Assembly: GCA_016715965.1 (NCBI GenBank) | Contig: JADJXG010000001.1 | Location: 1,431,501-1,495,500, forward strand | Length of the DNA: 64,000 bases | Reading direction: 5' to 3' | Source of the DNA: Saprospiraceae bacterium | Lineage (GTDB): Bacteria; Bacteroidota; Bacteroidia; Chitinophagales; Saprospiraceae | Part shown: positions 9,043-18,370 of the stretch, in pieces | How the letters are laid out: every line of letters starts with the position of its first letter | Position numbering within the stretch: position 1 is the first letter of the stretch | Notes under the pieces: model-generated | What the model saw: only the letters and a program-made list of their open reading frames with translations | Databases searched by the model: none | What the model was told of the DNA's origin: nothing | Translations under genes and position numbers: made by a program

Positions 9043-10201
9043 AGATAAAATCCTTTACAATGAATTTTAATTTTTCACCAGCATCCAAAATCATATTTTC
9101 ATTGGAAGGAAATGGCATCGCTCTGCCGCGCAAAATTTTTTGAACTTCTTCGTGGATCTTTTCTCGGTCTCCTTTCATTAGCCTTCCAAATTTATTGTCA
9201 AATACAGCTTCAACATTCAGGGGTCTTGTAAATTCAATGTTTTTATTGCTTAGATTAATCCATTCCAATCTTCCTCCCAGAATGGCAGATTTGAGTTGGG
9301 TGATTTCTTCAACAGTATAGGGATATTTCACTTTAATTTTGGTGTATTGTTTCTTACCGAGACTATCCAGGATGGGTTTGCCTTTTTTATCAACAAGCAA
9401 CTCTTCCTCTTCTATTTCAAATACATCTTCTATTAGTCTTATTCTTTCTCTTTCCGGGCTAAAATCTAGATTGGTCAGATTCATGATAATATGATAGTCA
9501 TATTTGATATTGGGGTTTGGTCTCATATCAAATTTTTTCCAGTTTTTATCCAGTTCAGCCACAGATATATTTAATAAAGCATTTTCCATCTGTATCGGCA
9601 TCACCGTCTGAGTATTGTTGAGCATTCTGACCAGGTAATAATTGGTTCCCAATTCTTGTGCTTGTCTTTTAATGTTGTTGACATCTTTGTAATTGGAATA
9701 CAGATTTTGTATTTTAACCGCAAAATCGTATGCTTCCCTGGCTGACTGCTTATCTCCAGTATTTTGGCTTTCGGTGAGTAGCCTCACCGCTGATTTGTAA
9801 AAGTATTCCGCAGAATTTGATTTTGATTCTTTTTTTCTCTCGCTGGTATTGATAAAATGAAAACCAGCTTTGTATCCATCTTTGGAAACAAGAGGAACCA
9901 GAGCTTCTACCTTTCGTTGCCTGTCTTCTATTCTCGTATGGATGTTATAAATCTTCTCCCATTTTACATCATCGTCCTCCAACAAGAATTCAGACTCCAG
10001 ATTGAGATCCCTTTCCTGTGCTTTTTTAAAAGCAAATTCCAAATCAACCACATCCTCCCTGCTTTTATTTCGGCTCCCGGCCAGTTTTTTACATAGCTTC
10101 TGGATGGCTTGATCATAATTACCCGTTTCGATCAACTTGTGGGCTGAGGTGCAGGCACCAAAAAATAAAATGAATGAAAAATAAAGGATTACAAATCTCA
10201 T
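9026..10201 (-). CDS. Hypothetical lipoprotein with helical/TPR-like N-terminal half
   Basis: A 391-aa predicted lipoprotein of unknown function. The signal peptide ends in a lipobox (FFGAC, Cys17), so the mature protein is lipid-anchored to a membrane. The segment after the anchor (LIETGNYDQAIQKL) looks like a TPR-type helical hairpin, and charged helices continue to about residue 190. The C-terminal half is rich in beta strands and charged residues and was not recognised. It lies upstream of the helicase gene on the same strand and overlaps it by 17 bases, so they share a transcript. Nothing in the sequence links it directly to DNA repair. Confidence 0.7.
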   Translation of the reverse strand: MRFVILYFSFILFFGACTSAHKLIETGNYDQAIQKLCKKLAGSRNKSREDVVDLEFAFKKAQERDLNLESEFLLEDDDVKWEKIYNIHTRIEDRQRKVEALVPLVSKDGYKAGFHFINTSERKKESKSNSAEYFYKSAVRLLTESQNTGDKQSAREAYDFAVKIQNLYSNYKDVNNIKRQAQELGTNYYLVRMLNNTQTVMPIQMENALLNISVAELDKNWKKFDMRPNPNIKYDYHIIMNLTNLDFSPERERIRLIEDVFEIEEEELLVDKKGKPILDSLGKKQYTKIKVKYPYTVEEITQLKSAILGGRLEWINLSNKNIEFTRPLNVEAVFDNKFGRLMKGDREKIHEEVQKILRGRAMPFPSNENMILDAGEKLKFIVKDFIFERER

Positions 10202-10317
10202 GAATAAAGTATTTCAATTAAAGGATAGATACAAAGGATTAGATCTGATTAATTCCAGTTTGGTTACATCAAAATGGAAGTCAATTTATTTAAAAATACA
10301 TTAAAATTGGAAATTGT

Positions 10318-10398
10318 ACCCGGAACAGGACTTGAACCTGCAAGCCTCGCGGCATACGCCCCTCAAACGTACGTGTCTACCAATTCCACCACCCGGGT
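10318..10398 (-). tRNA. tRNA-Leu (anticodon GAG)
   Basis: An 81-nt class II tRNA. The acceptor stem ACCCGGG pairs with TCCGGGT. The D arm carries the leucine-type GTGGAATTGGTAGACACG. The anticodon loop TTGAGGG sits on a TACGT/GCGTA stem, giving anticodon GAG, which reads CTC/CTT. There is a variable arm, and the T arm is GCAGG-TTCAAGT-CCTGT. CCA is not encoded. It is flanked by intergenic DNA. Confidence 0.95.
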
Positions 10399-10724
10399 AA
10401 GCAATGAGAAATGCAAAGTTATGGCATTTGGGCAAATCCCACAAGAAAATGGAAAACCAAATCCAGAATGAACCCGCAAACGCCATCGCCCTAAGAAATA
10501 CATGTAATATATTGAATATCAATTATATATATACATTATGGTTTATTGTTGAACAATATGCACAACATATCAATTCTTTATATATAAATTTTTTTTAAAT
10601 ATTTTAGTCCAAATGCTTGTAAATTTGAGCTGCGTGACATACCTTTACGCCAAATCCCAATACAGTGTCTTTAAACGTAATGGACACCTCCCCGATTTTC
10701 AAATTTATATTAGACTTAATTAGA

Positions 10725-10747
10725 GGTTTTGGTCACAAGCCGAAACC
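10725..10747 (+). other. Hairpin in possible small-RNA region
   Basis: GGTTTTGG and CCGAAACC form an 8-bp stem with one G-U pair and a 7-nt loop. It lies about 75 bp before the orphan terminator and could be part of the same transcript. Confidence 0.35.
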
Positions 10748-10823
10748 ATAAAGAAATTATTCCAATGGATTCATTTCCTGGATAAAGATCGTAGTTTTCT
10801 TATTTTGAGACCTTAGTCGAAAG

Positions 10824-10862
10824 AGCCTGAATTTGCGCCGTGCAAATTTGGGCTTTTTTTTT
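10824..10862 (+). terminator. Rho-independent terminator with no upstream gene on its strand
   Basis: AGCCTGAATTTGC and GCAAATTTGGGCT form a 13-bp stem with two mismatched positions and a 5-nt loop, followed by a run of nine T. This is a textbook plus-strand terminator. The nearest plus-strand gene upstream is ald, which ends 5 kb away. It therefore suggests a short untranslated transcript starting somewhere in 10.4-10.8 kb. Confidence 0.75.
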
Positions 10863-11139
10863 GCAGGTATTAAGCTGCCACTGATACGAAGCTTATGCTA
10901 AAATGGTCAGACGATTGAAAATTCCTATTTCAATCAAATTTTATGGAAGGATGCAAATAAAGTGGGTGAAAGGCTGCTCCATTGTTCTTAGCCTTTCTGG
11001 AATATAATTTGTATCCCACCAATTTAGAGTCAATGGTAAAAAGATGTCATGGCCTGGTGCTTGGAATAAAAGTACTTTAAGCCAAAATGGCCATTCAAAT
11101 ATTAGAGTTTTGGGAAGTTGCTTCGGTTTAGTAGGCCAA

Positions 11140-13389
11140 TTATGGAATAACAACAGGATTACAAATCAATAATTTGGTGCTGTCACCTTTTAATGTGAGG
11201 GTTTTGAGATCAAGCACTTTATAGCCTTCTTCTCCCTCCGTAATGGAAATAAACTGATTGGGTTGAATATCTTTCAACTTGAGGGTCTTTTGGGTCTTTT
11301 GCCAGGTAATTTCTATTTCATCGATCATTTTCGCTTGCCCAATACCAATCTCCCTTCGAATGGGACTGCAGCCAAAACTACCACCGGTATTGACATCTCT
11401 GTAAACAGACCTTTGTTTTCCTCTATCTTTGAAGGTCAATTTTATTCTGGACCCAACTGCGGAGGCATTGGTTTCTTTTCCTGTAAGCTGGATTTTAATC
11501 CAGTTGTTTTTATTTTGTCCTGGATTCGTATACAAGGCACTGAAATAAGCATCTCCCGGATAAGCTCCACCAATTTCATGAAAAATATCCTGATCTCCAT
11601 CATTGTCAATATCCGCGATAGATACCCCATGACCTTTTTGAAGGTTTCCAAGTCGGGTCGCGTAAGTGACATCTTCAAAGGTCTCATCCCCTTTGTTTCT
11701 GAATAATTTGTTGGGCGTCAGTGAAGTCAATCCTGGATTTCCCGTGGTCAAATACATGTCCAAATGTCCATCATTGTCAATATCTCCAAAATTTGCACCC
11801 ATCGTTAAAACAGTTTTATGTAGATCTGCCTTTTTTGAAATATTGGTAAAAGTACCGTCTCCATTGTTTTTATATAAATACAAATGGCTTGCTTCGTTGG
11901 GAATCTGAAGTGCTTCTGTACAAGCAGCATGTGCAATGTTTATTCCAGGTTCATATCCACTAATAAAAATATCCAACCAGCCATCGTTGTTAAAATCCCA
12001 AAACCAGGTGGGGAAACACCGAATAACGATATCAAGTAAACCTGCTTCCTTTGCCACATTTGTAAATTGTGGAATACCATCTTGAATTCCTGTATTTTTC
12101 AAGAGAAAACGCTCACCATAAGCGCTGGATAGAAAGATGTCCATAAGGCCATCGTTGTTATAATCTCCGGCAGTAGTGCCTTTAATGAAATGAACTATAT
12201 CGCAGCCTGCTTTTTTAGCCACTTCTGTAAATGTACCATCCCCTTTATTGATAAATAACTCACACGGTTGGGGATCGTCCATTTGAGAAGATTCATTTCC
12301 AATAAAGAGGTCAAGAAATCCGTCATTGTTAAAATCCTGGAATACACCTGTCTGAGTAGGATGAAAAGATAAAATTCCACTTTCGACCGTGACATCTGTA
12401 AATGTATTGTCGCCATTATTTCTGACCAGTGAATTGGGAATTTTGCCTAATTTTTCATACCAGCCGCCACGCAAGACCAATATATCGGAATCTCCATCAT
12501 TGTCATAGTCCGCACACAACATATTCAAGCCCCCTGTTATTTTTGATAAACCAGATGACTCCGAAACTTTTGTAAAACCACCGACACCATCATTTATAAA
12601 ATATTCCAGTTTACTATCCAATCCCCAATCTGAAAGCACAATATCCAATAATTTATCATTGTTAAAATCCTCTATGATGACTCCCCCGGCCATATTTCTT
12701 CTATTCAAACCAAGTTCCGGCGCTACATTTTCAAATGCCTTCAGTGGTGTTTTGGATAGATTTTGGTCTAATCCCGGCACCAACCATTTTTTCGGAACAT
12801 TGTCCGGATATTCACCAATGGTCATATAGGCAATGTTTAATAACCATCTGGAAGCATAATCTGTCGGATTTTGCTCTAGTAATTTAAGAAAACTTTCAAT
12901 CGCAATTTTGTTGGCAGACTGGTCTTTATGAATGCCCTCTCCCATTATTGGAAGAATACAGGATTCATTTGAATGGTTATTGAGACAATTCTGTTGTTCG
13001 GCAAGACGCAGGTGTGCCAAGGCATACATCTGACCAATCACCTGGTATTCGGGTTTATATGGATCCTTAATTTGTTGAATAATAAAATTCAAGGACTCAA
13101 TGGCTAAATTGTTGAGGCCTTTTTTTAAGAGTGCATCAGCCCGATTCAATTCCATTTGTAATCGATCCTGCATATTCAAATTGGTGAGTAATTGGGCGTC
13201 ACAGTGGGCTATAATAGCATCTAATGCATAGGTATTTGACTTGTGGTTAAATTGATTCCTGACTTCAGAAATATATTGCTCGATGCTCTTCGAATCTTCC
13301 TTTTTCTTGTCTTCCAGCTTGCAGGAACCACTTGTTATAAAACAGGCAGATACAAAAATGAGTAGTTGTTTTTGAACCATCAAACTCAT
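11140..13389 (-). CDS. FG-GAP/VCBS repeat lipoprotein with ASPIC/UnbV C-terminal domain
   Basis: An exported protein of about 749 aa. The start at 13389 (MSLMVQKQLLIF) is preferred over the upstream ATG at 13428 because it places a signal peptide and lipobox (TSGSC) correctly. A helical TPR-like region of about 200 residues comes first. It is followed by at least seven FG-GAP/VCBS-type calcium-binding repeats of the form DFNNDGxxDIF, which build a beta-propeller. The last 100 residues form an ASPIC/UnbV domain (NNWIKIQLTGKETNASAVGSR). Such proteins are surface or outer-membrane lipoproteins in Bacteroidota, often of unknown binding role. It stands alone, with gaps of more than 300 bp on both sides. 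Confidence 0.88.
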   Translation of the reverse strand: MSLMVQKQLLIFVSACFITSGSCKLEDKKKEDSKSIEQYISEVRNQFNHKSNTYALDAIIAHCDAQLLTNLNMQDRLQMELNRADALLKKGLNNLAIESLNFIIQQIKDPYKPEYQVIGQMYALAHLRLAEQQNCLNNHSNESCILPIMGEGIHKDQSANKIAIESFLKLLEQNPTDYASRWLLNIAYMTIGEYPDNVPKKWLVPGLDQNLSKTPLKAFENVAPELGLNRRNMAGGVIIEDFNNDKLLDIVLSDWGLDSKLEYFINDGVGGFTKVSESSGLSKITGGLNMLCADYDNDGDSDILVLRGGWYEKLGKIPNSLVRNNGDNTFTDVTVESGILSFHPTQTGVFQDFNNDGFLDLFIGNESSQMDDPQPCELFINKGDGTFTEVAKKAGCDIVHFIKGTTAGDYNNDGLMDIFLSSAYGERFLLKNTGIQDGIPQFTNVAKEAGLLDIVIRCFPTWFWDFNNDGWLDIFISGYEPGINIAHAACTEALQIPNEASHLYLYKNNGDGTFTNISKKADLHKTVLTMGANFGDIDNDGHLDMYLTTGNPGLTSLTPNKLFRNKGDETFEDVTYATRLGNLQKGHGVSIADIDNDGDQDIFHEIGGAYPGDAYFSALYTNPGQNKNNWIKIQLTGKETNASAVGSRIKLTFKDRGKQRSVYRDVNTGGSFGCSPIRREIGIGQAKMIDEIEITWQKTQKTLKLKDIQPNQFISITEGEEGYKVLDLKTLTLKGDSTKLLICNPVVIP

Positions 13390-13787
13390 TTTATTCGATC
13401 CGATAACATTTGTATAAGATGTTTGCATTTTTTTGTAAGCTAAAATTGAATTATTAAAACTGATAATATTTAAAAACCATTCTTGTCAAAATGGCACAAT
13501 TCATTGGTAAAGTTTGAATAACTTAAAATAGGTCCCATAAAGTAGAAAAACTTTCAAAATCACTTAACAAGAATATCGAAAATTGAGGTATAAATATCAA
13601 AGGTACAAAGAAATAAAAATAGATCTGCGGTGGTTGGTTCTAATTTTAGTACAAATCCATGAAATCCCAAAACTGAAGGATGAAATGGGATTTTTGAAAG
13701 TTGAAATTCTTTCAATGCGTTGACTTCAGACGAGATATTATTTAAATTCTTCATGGGATTGAGTTCTCGCTGAATGGAAAAATACAA
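13390..13787. other. Intergenic region of about 400 bp without supported gene
   Basis: AT-rich sequence. A 75-codon minus-strand open frame (13560-13787) shows no domain, signal peptide or normal codon pattern and is not called. No hairpin terminator or promoter box stood out. Confidence 0.5.
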
Positions 13788-14135
13788 TCACTCGTTGGAA
13801 TGACTTAGCTCCTGCCAGTATTCAGCGGCCCTTCGGGTATGTGGAATGCAAATAGATCCTCCCACCATGTTGGCAATTGAAAATACCTCGTATATCTCTT
13901 TTGTTTGGACTCCCAATTCAAAGGATTTACCAAGGTGGTATTTGATGCAATCGTCGCATCGCAAAACCATGGAAGCCACCAATCCAAGCAACTCTTTGGT
14001 TTTCACGTCCAGTGCCCCTTCCTGATACATTTGATGGTCCAAAGAAAAAAAACGCTTAAGTGCTAGATTATCCTGCGATAAAATCAGATCATTCATTCTT
14101 GATCTGTATTCGTCAAATTCTGATTTTAATGACAT
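13788..14135 (-). CDS. Carboxymuconolactone decarboxylase (AhpD-like) family protein
   Basis: A small all-helical cytoplasmic protein of 115 aa. The CMD/AhpD fold is recognisable from KELLGLVASMVLRCDDCIKY, which has a CxxC pair and a downstream histidine (YHLGKSFELGV), and from the closing EVFSIANMVGG helix. Family members are thiol-based peroxidase partners or decarboxylases; the CxxC favours a redox role here. It is the last gene of the PAP2-like/dapD/CMD operon and lies 10 bp after dapD. Confidence 0.85.
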   Translation of the reverse strand: MSLKSEFDEYRSRMNDLILSQDNLALKRFFSLDHQMYQEGALDVKTKELLGLVASMVLRCDDCIKYHLGKSFELGVQTKEIYEVFSIANMVGGSICIPHTRRAAEYWQELSHSNE

Positions 14136-14145
14136 GTTTTAAATT

Positions 14146-14964
14146 TTATTGACCAATCCCGTAATCACGCAATGCATCATTCAGGGAAACCTTTTTATCG
14201 GTGCTTTCTTTTCTTTTACCGATAATTAAGGCACATGGAACCTGAAAATTACCAGCTGGGTATTCCTTGGTATAACTACCAGGTATAACGACTGATCTGG
14301 AAGGCACTCTTCCCCGATAATGCACCGGTTCATTGCCAGTGACATCAATTATATGGGTGGATGCAGTGATAACAACGTTGGCCCCAAGCACTGATTCTCT
14401 TTCGATGATGGTACCTTCCACAATAATGCAACGTGAACCAATAAAGCAATCGTCTTCGATGATATTGGGCTGAGCCTGGGGGGGTTCTAGTACACCTCCA
14501 ATACCCACCCCACCTGCGAGGTGTACATTTTTTCCAATTTGGGCACATGAGCCTACCGTTGCCCAGGTATCTACCATACTGCCACTACCAACATAAGCAC
14601 CTATATTGACGTAAGACGGCATTAAAATGGCTCCTTTCTCTACAAAGGAACCATACCTGGCGATGGCGTGAGGTACTGCGCGTACACCCAATTGATCAAA
14701 ATCAGTTTTGGTGCAGATTTTATCATAAAACTTCAAATCACCTGCATGAATAATCTTGTTTTCTGAAATAGGAAAATACAAAAGGATGGCTTTTTTGATC
14801 CATTCGTTGACTTCCCATACACCAGTATCCTTTTGTTGGGCAACCCTTACTTGCCCTTTATCCAAAAGTTCAATTACCTCGCGGATAGAATTCTTTGAAT
14901 CGTCCTGATGCAAAAGACTTCTGTCCTCCCATATTTTTTCAATGCTCTTTTGTAAATCTTTCAT
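14146..14964 (-). CDS. dapD: DapD, 2,3,4,5-tetrahydropyridine-2,6-dicarboxylate N-succinyltransferase
   Basis: Makes N-succinyl-2-amino-6-oxopimelate from tetrahydrodipicolinate and succinyl-CoA in the lysine/meso-diaminopimelate pathway, supplying peptidoglycan and lysine. The start at 14964 (MKDLQKSIEKIWEDR) gives 272 aa, the normal DapD length; an upstream ATG at 15000 would overlap the previous gene. A helical N-terminal domain is followed by a left-handed beta-helix of hexapeptide repeats, with the conserved MPSYVNIGAYVGSGSMVDTW, GVGIGGVLEPPQA and DDCFIGSRC. The ATG lies one base after the stop of the upstream PAP2-like gene, which indicates tight coupling. Confidence 0.96.
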   Translation of the reverse strand: MKDLQKSIEKIWEDRSLLHQDDSKNSIREVIELLDKGQVRVAQQKDTGVWEVNEWIKKAILLYFPISENKIIHAGDLKFYDKICTKTDFDQLGVRAVPHAIARYGSFVEKGAILMPSYVNIGAYVGSGSMVDTWATVGSCAQIGKNVHLAGGVGIGGVLEPPQAQPNIIEDDCFIGSRCIIVEGTIIERESVLGANVVITASTHIIDVTGNEPVHYRGRVPSRSVVIPGSYTKEYPAGNFQVPCALIIGKRKESTDKKVSLNDALRDYGIGQ

Positions 14965-14965
14965 A

Positions 14966-15634
14966 TTAGCTCCAATGTGAAAACCCCAGCAAAATTGCAA
15001 TTATTCCGGATACGAATCCCAAATAAATTTCCATCCTGTTATGGACACCCAAATACAATCTCGAACTCAAGACCACTCCACACATCAGGAGCCAAAAGGA
15101 AATCCAGTGATTTAAATGAAAAACGCTGATTGAACTTTCATTGAAGCGAAAATAATGATCTGCCAAAAAACCTTCACCCGTTCTAATTTTCCACCAGAAA
15201 GTCAAAGTAGCTCCCATGACCAGGGCATGCAGGCTAATTTTAATCCAGTTGTTGATCACAAAAGCCAAACCTATGGCAATAATGCATCCCAATAAAAAAG
15301 CCAAAAAAGCAGTTGGTTGGGTCGTGTCATTTTTTAAATTAATGTACATCCAGAGGTAAAAAATGAAGCATACCATGAGGGGAAGTATTCTCTCCGTTTT
15401 TTCCACCATCTCAAAACTTTTGACCAGCCCAACAAATTTCATCAATCCTATGGATATCATTGGAATAAAACAGGTGTAGATCAAAACCAAGAAAAACAAA
15501 AGACCTGCTTCGCTAAAATGTCTTATGCTAAACCAGTGTGGTTTTAAACACAGAAGCATGAAAAAACTGAAGGGAAAACCAAACAATGGATGAAACAAAT
15601 AGGAAAATAATTTGGCAACAAACTTCAATGTCAA
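14966..15634 (-). CDS. PAP2-like integral membrane protein with altered motifs
   Basis: A 222-aa polytopic membrane protein. Late in the sequence two segments line up with PAP2 phosphatase motifs. KISLH stands where PSGH is expected, and SRLYLGVHNRMEI matches SRxxxxxHxxxD except for Glu in place of the final Asp. The fold is therefore probably PAP2-like, but the active site is changed and activity is uncertain. Related Bacteroidota membrane proteins may act on lipid phosphates such as undecaprenyl pyrophosphate. It heads the operon with dapD and the CMD protein, which would fit a link to peptidoglycan precursor supply, but that is inference. Confidence 0.6.
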   Translation of the reverse strand: MTLKFVAKLFSYLFHPLFGFPFSFFMLLCLKPHWFSIRHFSEAGLLFFLVLIYTCFIPMISIGLMKFVGLVKSFEMVEKTERILPLMVCFIFYLWMYINLKNDTTQPTAFLAFLLGCIIAIGLAFVINNWIKISLHALVMGATLTFWWKIRTGEGFLADHYFRFNESSISVFHLNHWISFWLLMCGVVLSSRLYLGVHNRMEIYLGFVSGIIAILLGFSHWS

Positions 15635-15641
15635 ATTTTTG

Positions 15642-15649
15642 CAAAAATA
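15642..15649 (-). promoter_or_regulatory. Putative -7 box for the PAP2-like/dapD operon
   Basis: On the minus strand this reads TATTTTTG, matching TAnnTTTG, 7 bp before the ATG at 15634. No clear -33 element was found. Confidence 0.35.
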
Positions 15650-15811
15650 AAGAGACTTGGGAGATCATAGCCGGTTCTTTCTAAACGATTAAAATCTTTG
15701 ATCCAAATTTTAGTAAATCCAAGCATGCCTTAGGGATGAAAATTAATCATTTGGCTGATCCTCAAAGCTTTCTGCTGAGCAACTAATTGCCCTTTTCAAG
15801 ATCTTTATTAA

Positions 15812-15819
15812 TACCTTTG
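15812..15819 (+). promoter_or_regulatory. Putative -7 box (TACCTTTG) for bamA
   Basis: TACCTTTG matches the Bacteroidota -7 consensus. A TTG at 15787-15789 lies 22 bp upstream, within the usual -33 spacing. Transcription would start near 15825, upstream of both candidate start codons. Confidence 0.5.
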
Positions 15820-15874
15820 CGCGATAATCAAAGTACCATTTTTTCGTTATATGGCTTGTTTTAATTGTGAATCT

Positions 15875-18370
15875 ATGAGGATTGTTGGTTTTTTAACTCT
15901 TTTAATAAGCTGCAGCTTTGCAATGGCTCAGGAAACAGAGTTTTTGGATTACAATAAAAAAACCTATGAAATTACCAGTGTTTTGGTCAAGGGCAATAAC
16001 TTCAGTGATGAAAAAGCAATAATTGCCATCTCAGGCCTTCGACCCGGGCAAAAAATAAGTGTACCTGGCACAGAAATTCCTCAGGCCATCAGATCAATCT
16101 ACAAACAGAAATTATTCAGCAATGTAGAAATTGTCTTTTCAAATATTACTGGCGAATCGGTTATAGTCGAAATAAAAGTCACCGAAAAGCCCCGATATGT
16201 AAAACATTCTTTTAAAGGCGTAAAGAAAGGTGCTCATGAGGAACTTAATGAATTGGTTAATAGTCAATTATCAAAAAATAGCATTGTTACAGATGATGTA
16301 AAGGAAAACATTGTGTACCGCATTAAAAATCACTACATCGACAAAGGATTTTGGGACTGCAGGGTGAATATTTTTGAGTTTAACGATGAAAAGAAGGACA
16401 ATGCAGTCAGGTTGTTGATCGACATCGACAAAGGACCAAGGCTTAAAATTTCAAACATCAGCTTTGATGGAAATGAGAAAATTAAATCCTGGAGACTTCG
16501 AAAACAACTGAAGGAAACCAAAAGAATTTGGCAGGTTTTTTCAAAATCCAAGTACAAGGAAGATCTCTATCGAGAGGACAAGCAGAAACTAATCGACTAT
16601 TATCACAACAAAGGATATCGGGATGCCCGGATTATTAGCGACAGTGTTTGGAGAAAAAGCCGCAAGAGGCTTCGCATTCATCTCTCTTTGCATGAAGGTC
16701 ACAAGTATTATTTTCGCAATATTGTCATTAAGGGAAATTCCCTTTATTCGGAAGACCAGATACGCAACGTGCTTGCCATTCAAAAAGGAGATGTGTACGA
16801 TCAGGAACTCTTAAACAAACGATTGAGTTTTAGTCAGGATGGTCGTGATGTGAGTAGTTTGTACATGGATGAAGGTTATTTGTTTTTCAGAGCAGAGCCA
16901 TTTGAAAGTGGAATAATAGGAGATTCGGTAGATGTGGAAATTAGAATTACAGAAGGTCCGCCGGCTACCATTGACCGCGTTTTAATTTCAGGGAATGATC
17001 GGACCCATGAGCATGTGGTTAGAAGAGAAGTGAGGACCCGTCCGGGACAAAAATTCAGTCGGTCAGATATCATCCGTTCTCAAAGGGCTATTATGGCCCT
17101 GGGTTTTTTTAATCCTGAATCCATGGGAATCAACACACCGGTAAATCCAAGAAGAGGGACTGTAGATGTGGAATACAAAGTGGAAGAAAGACCCTCTGAC
17201 CAATTGGAATTATCAGCGGGATTTAGTGCCTTTGGTTTGATCGGAACGCTTGGAGTCGTTTTTAATAATTTTTCCACCAGGAATATTTTCAAGAAATCTT
17301 CCTGGAGACCTTTGCCACAGGGTGATGGACAAAAGTTATCTTTGAGAGCCCAGAGCAACGGGAAATTTTTTCAAACCTACAACTTCTCATTTACAGAACC
17401 CTGGCTGGGAGGTAAAAAACCCAATTCTTTCACCATAGCGGCCAGTTATTCTTCCTTTGATCAAACCACCATACAGGGTGGAAAATTTACCAGCATGAGA
17501 CTTACCTCGGCACTGGGTTCACAATTGCGTTGGCCAGATGACAATTTTATCCGATCTACTTCTGTAAACCTGGAGCGAATTAGCTTGGTGGACAATCCTC
17601 AATTTGGAGTAAGCGATGGGACATTTTACAACCTATCTCTAAAACACAATATTACAAGAAGCACAATCAACGAGCCCCTTTATCCACGGACAGGTTCCAG
17701 AATTAGTTTATCCGCACAATTGACCCTTCCATATTCTTTGTTTAGAAAAACCACCAATTACGACGATCTTCCACTGGAAGAAAAATTTAAATTTGTAGAA
17801 TATCACAAATGGAGATTTGATGGTGAGTGGTATTACAATATTATTGATAAATTGGTTTTTAGTTTTAATGCCAAGATGAGTTTTCTTGGCTATTACAACA
17901 AAAAATTAGGTCCTCCACCCTTTGAAAGAGTTCAGATGGGCGGAAACGGATTAAACAACCAGGCTTTCGGTCTATTGGGCCGGGATATTGTGGCCATGAG
18001 AGGATATTCGATTGAAGACATCGCTTATCGCACCACCAATGATTACAATAACAGAATCGATCGGGGTTTTGCTACCATTTTCAACAAATTCACTGCAGAG
18101 TTAAGATATCCTCTGTCACTCAATCCCAGTGCTACCATATTTGTAACAAGCTTTTATCAGGCAGGAAATTCCTGGTATTCTTTCAAAGAATATAATCCAT
18201 TTGATTTAAGAAGGGCTGCTGGATTTGGGGCAAGGGTGTTTTTACCCATGTTTGGCTTGTTGGGTTTTGATTATGGTTGGGGCTTTGACAAACCCTGGCT
18301 GACCGATCAAAATTCATCCATCAAAAGCTACGCGCAATTTAACTTTATTCTTGGCTTTGAACCAGATTAA
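15875..18370 (+). CDS. bamA: BamA / Omp85 outer-membrane protein assembly factor
   Basis: The central outer-membrane component that folds and inserts beta-barrel proteins. The start at 15875 (MRIVGFLTLLISCSFAMAQ) gives a clean signal peptide; an ATG 24 bp upstream adds eight residues that do not fit one. About five POTRA domains follow (roughly residues 30-440), recognisable by repeats such as VLVKGNNF, ISFDGNEKI, IVIKGNSLYS and VLISGNDRT. The C-terminal 380 residues form the Omp85 barrel and include the lid-loop VRGF-like motif as AMRGYSIEDIAYR. It ends FILGFEPD rather than in a terminal aromatic. Its 3' end overlaps the convergent gene by four bases. A TamA-like paralogue is possible but less likely with five POTRA units. 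Confidence 0.9.
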   Translation: MRIVGFLTLLISCSFAMAQETEFLDYNKKTYEITSVLVKGNNFSDEKAIIAISGLRPGQKISVPGTEIPQAIRSIYKQKLFSNVEIVFSNITGESVIVEIKVTEKPRYVKHSFKGVKKGAHEELNELVNSQLSKNSIVTDDVKENIVYRIKNHYIDKGFWDCRVNIFEFNDEKKDNAVRLLIDIDKGPRLKISNISFDGNEKIKSWRLRKQLKETKRIWQVFSKSKYKEDLYREDKQKLIDYYHNKGYRDARIISDSVWRKSRKRLRIHLSLHEGHKYYFRNIVIKGNSLYSEDQIRNVLAIQKGDVYDQELLNKRLSFSQDGRDVSSLYMDEGYLFFRAEPFESGIIGDSVDVEIRITEGPPATIDRVLISGNDRTHEHVVRREVRTRPGQKFSRSDIIRSQRAIMALGFFNPESMGINTPVNPRRGTVDVEYKVEERPSDQLELSAGFSAFGLIGTLGVVFNNFSTRNIFKKSSWRPLPQGDGQKLSLRAQSNGKFFQTYNFSFTEPWLGGKKPNSFTIAASYSSFDQTTIQGGKFTSMRLTSALGSQLRWPDDNFIRSTSVNLERISLVDNPQFGVSDGTFYNLSLKHNITRSTINEPLYPRTGSRISLSAQLTLPYSLFRKTTNYDDLPLEEKFKFVEYHKWRFDGEWYYNIIDKLVFSFNAKMSFLGYYNKKLGPPPFERVQMGGNGLNNQAFGLLGRDIVAMRGYSIEDIAYRTTNDYNNRIDRGFATIFNKFTAELRYPLSLNPSATIFVTSFYQAGNSWYSFKEYNPFDLRRAAGFGARVFLPMFGLLGFDYGWGFDKPWLTDQNSSIKSYAQFNFILGFEPD

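Larger units (their letters stand above)
10399..11139. other. Gene-poor stretch of about 740 bp; no supported CDS
   Basis: No convincing protein gene was found. The 10.5-10.6 kb part is very AT-rich. An 8-bp hairpin lies at 10725-10747 and a strong terminator at 10824-10862. A 70-codon open frame on the minus strand at 10941-11153 has no recognisable features and is probably chance. Confidence 0.5.

Noticed and set aside
10301..10522. Short ORFs on both strands over 10.3-10.6 kb
   Set aside because: They are shadows of the tRNA-Leu gene.
10941..11153. 70-codon minus-strand ORF
   Set aside because: No signal peptide, domain or normal composition; overlaps the end of the ASPIC gene.
13560..13787. 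75-codon minus-strand ORF
   Set aside because: No recognisable features and atypical composition in an AT-rich spacer.
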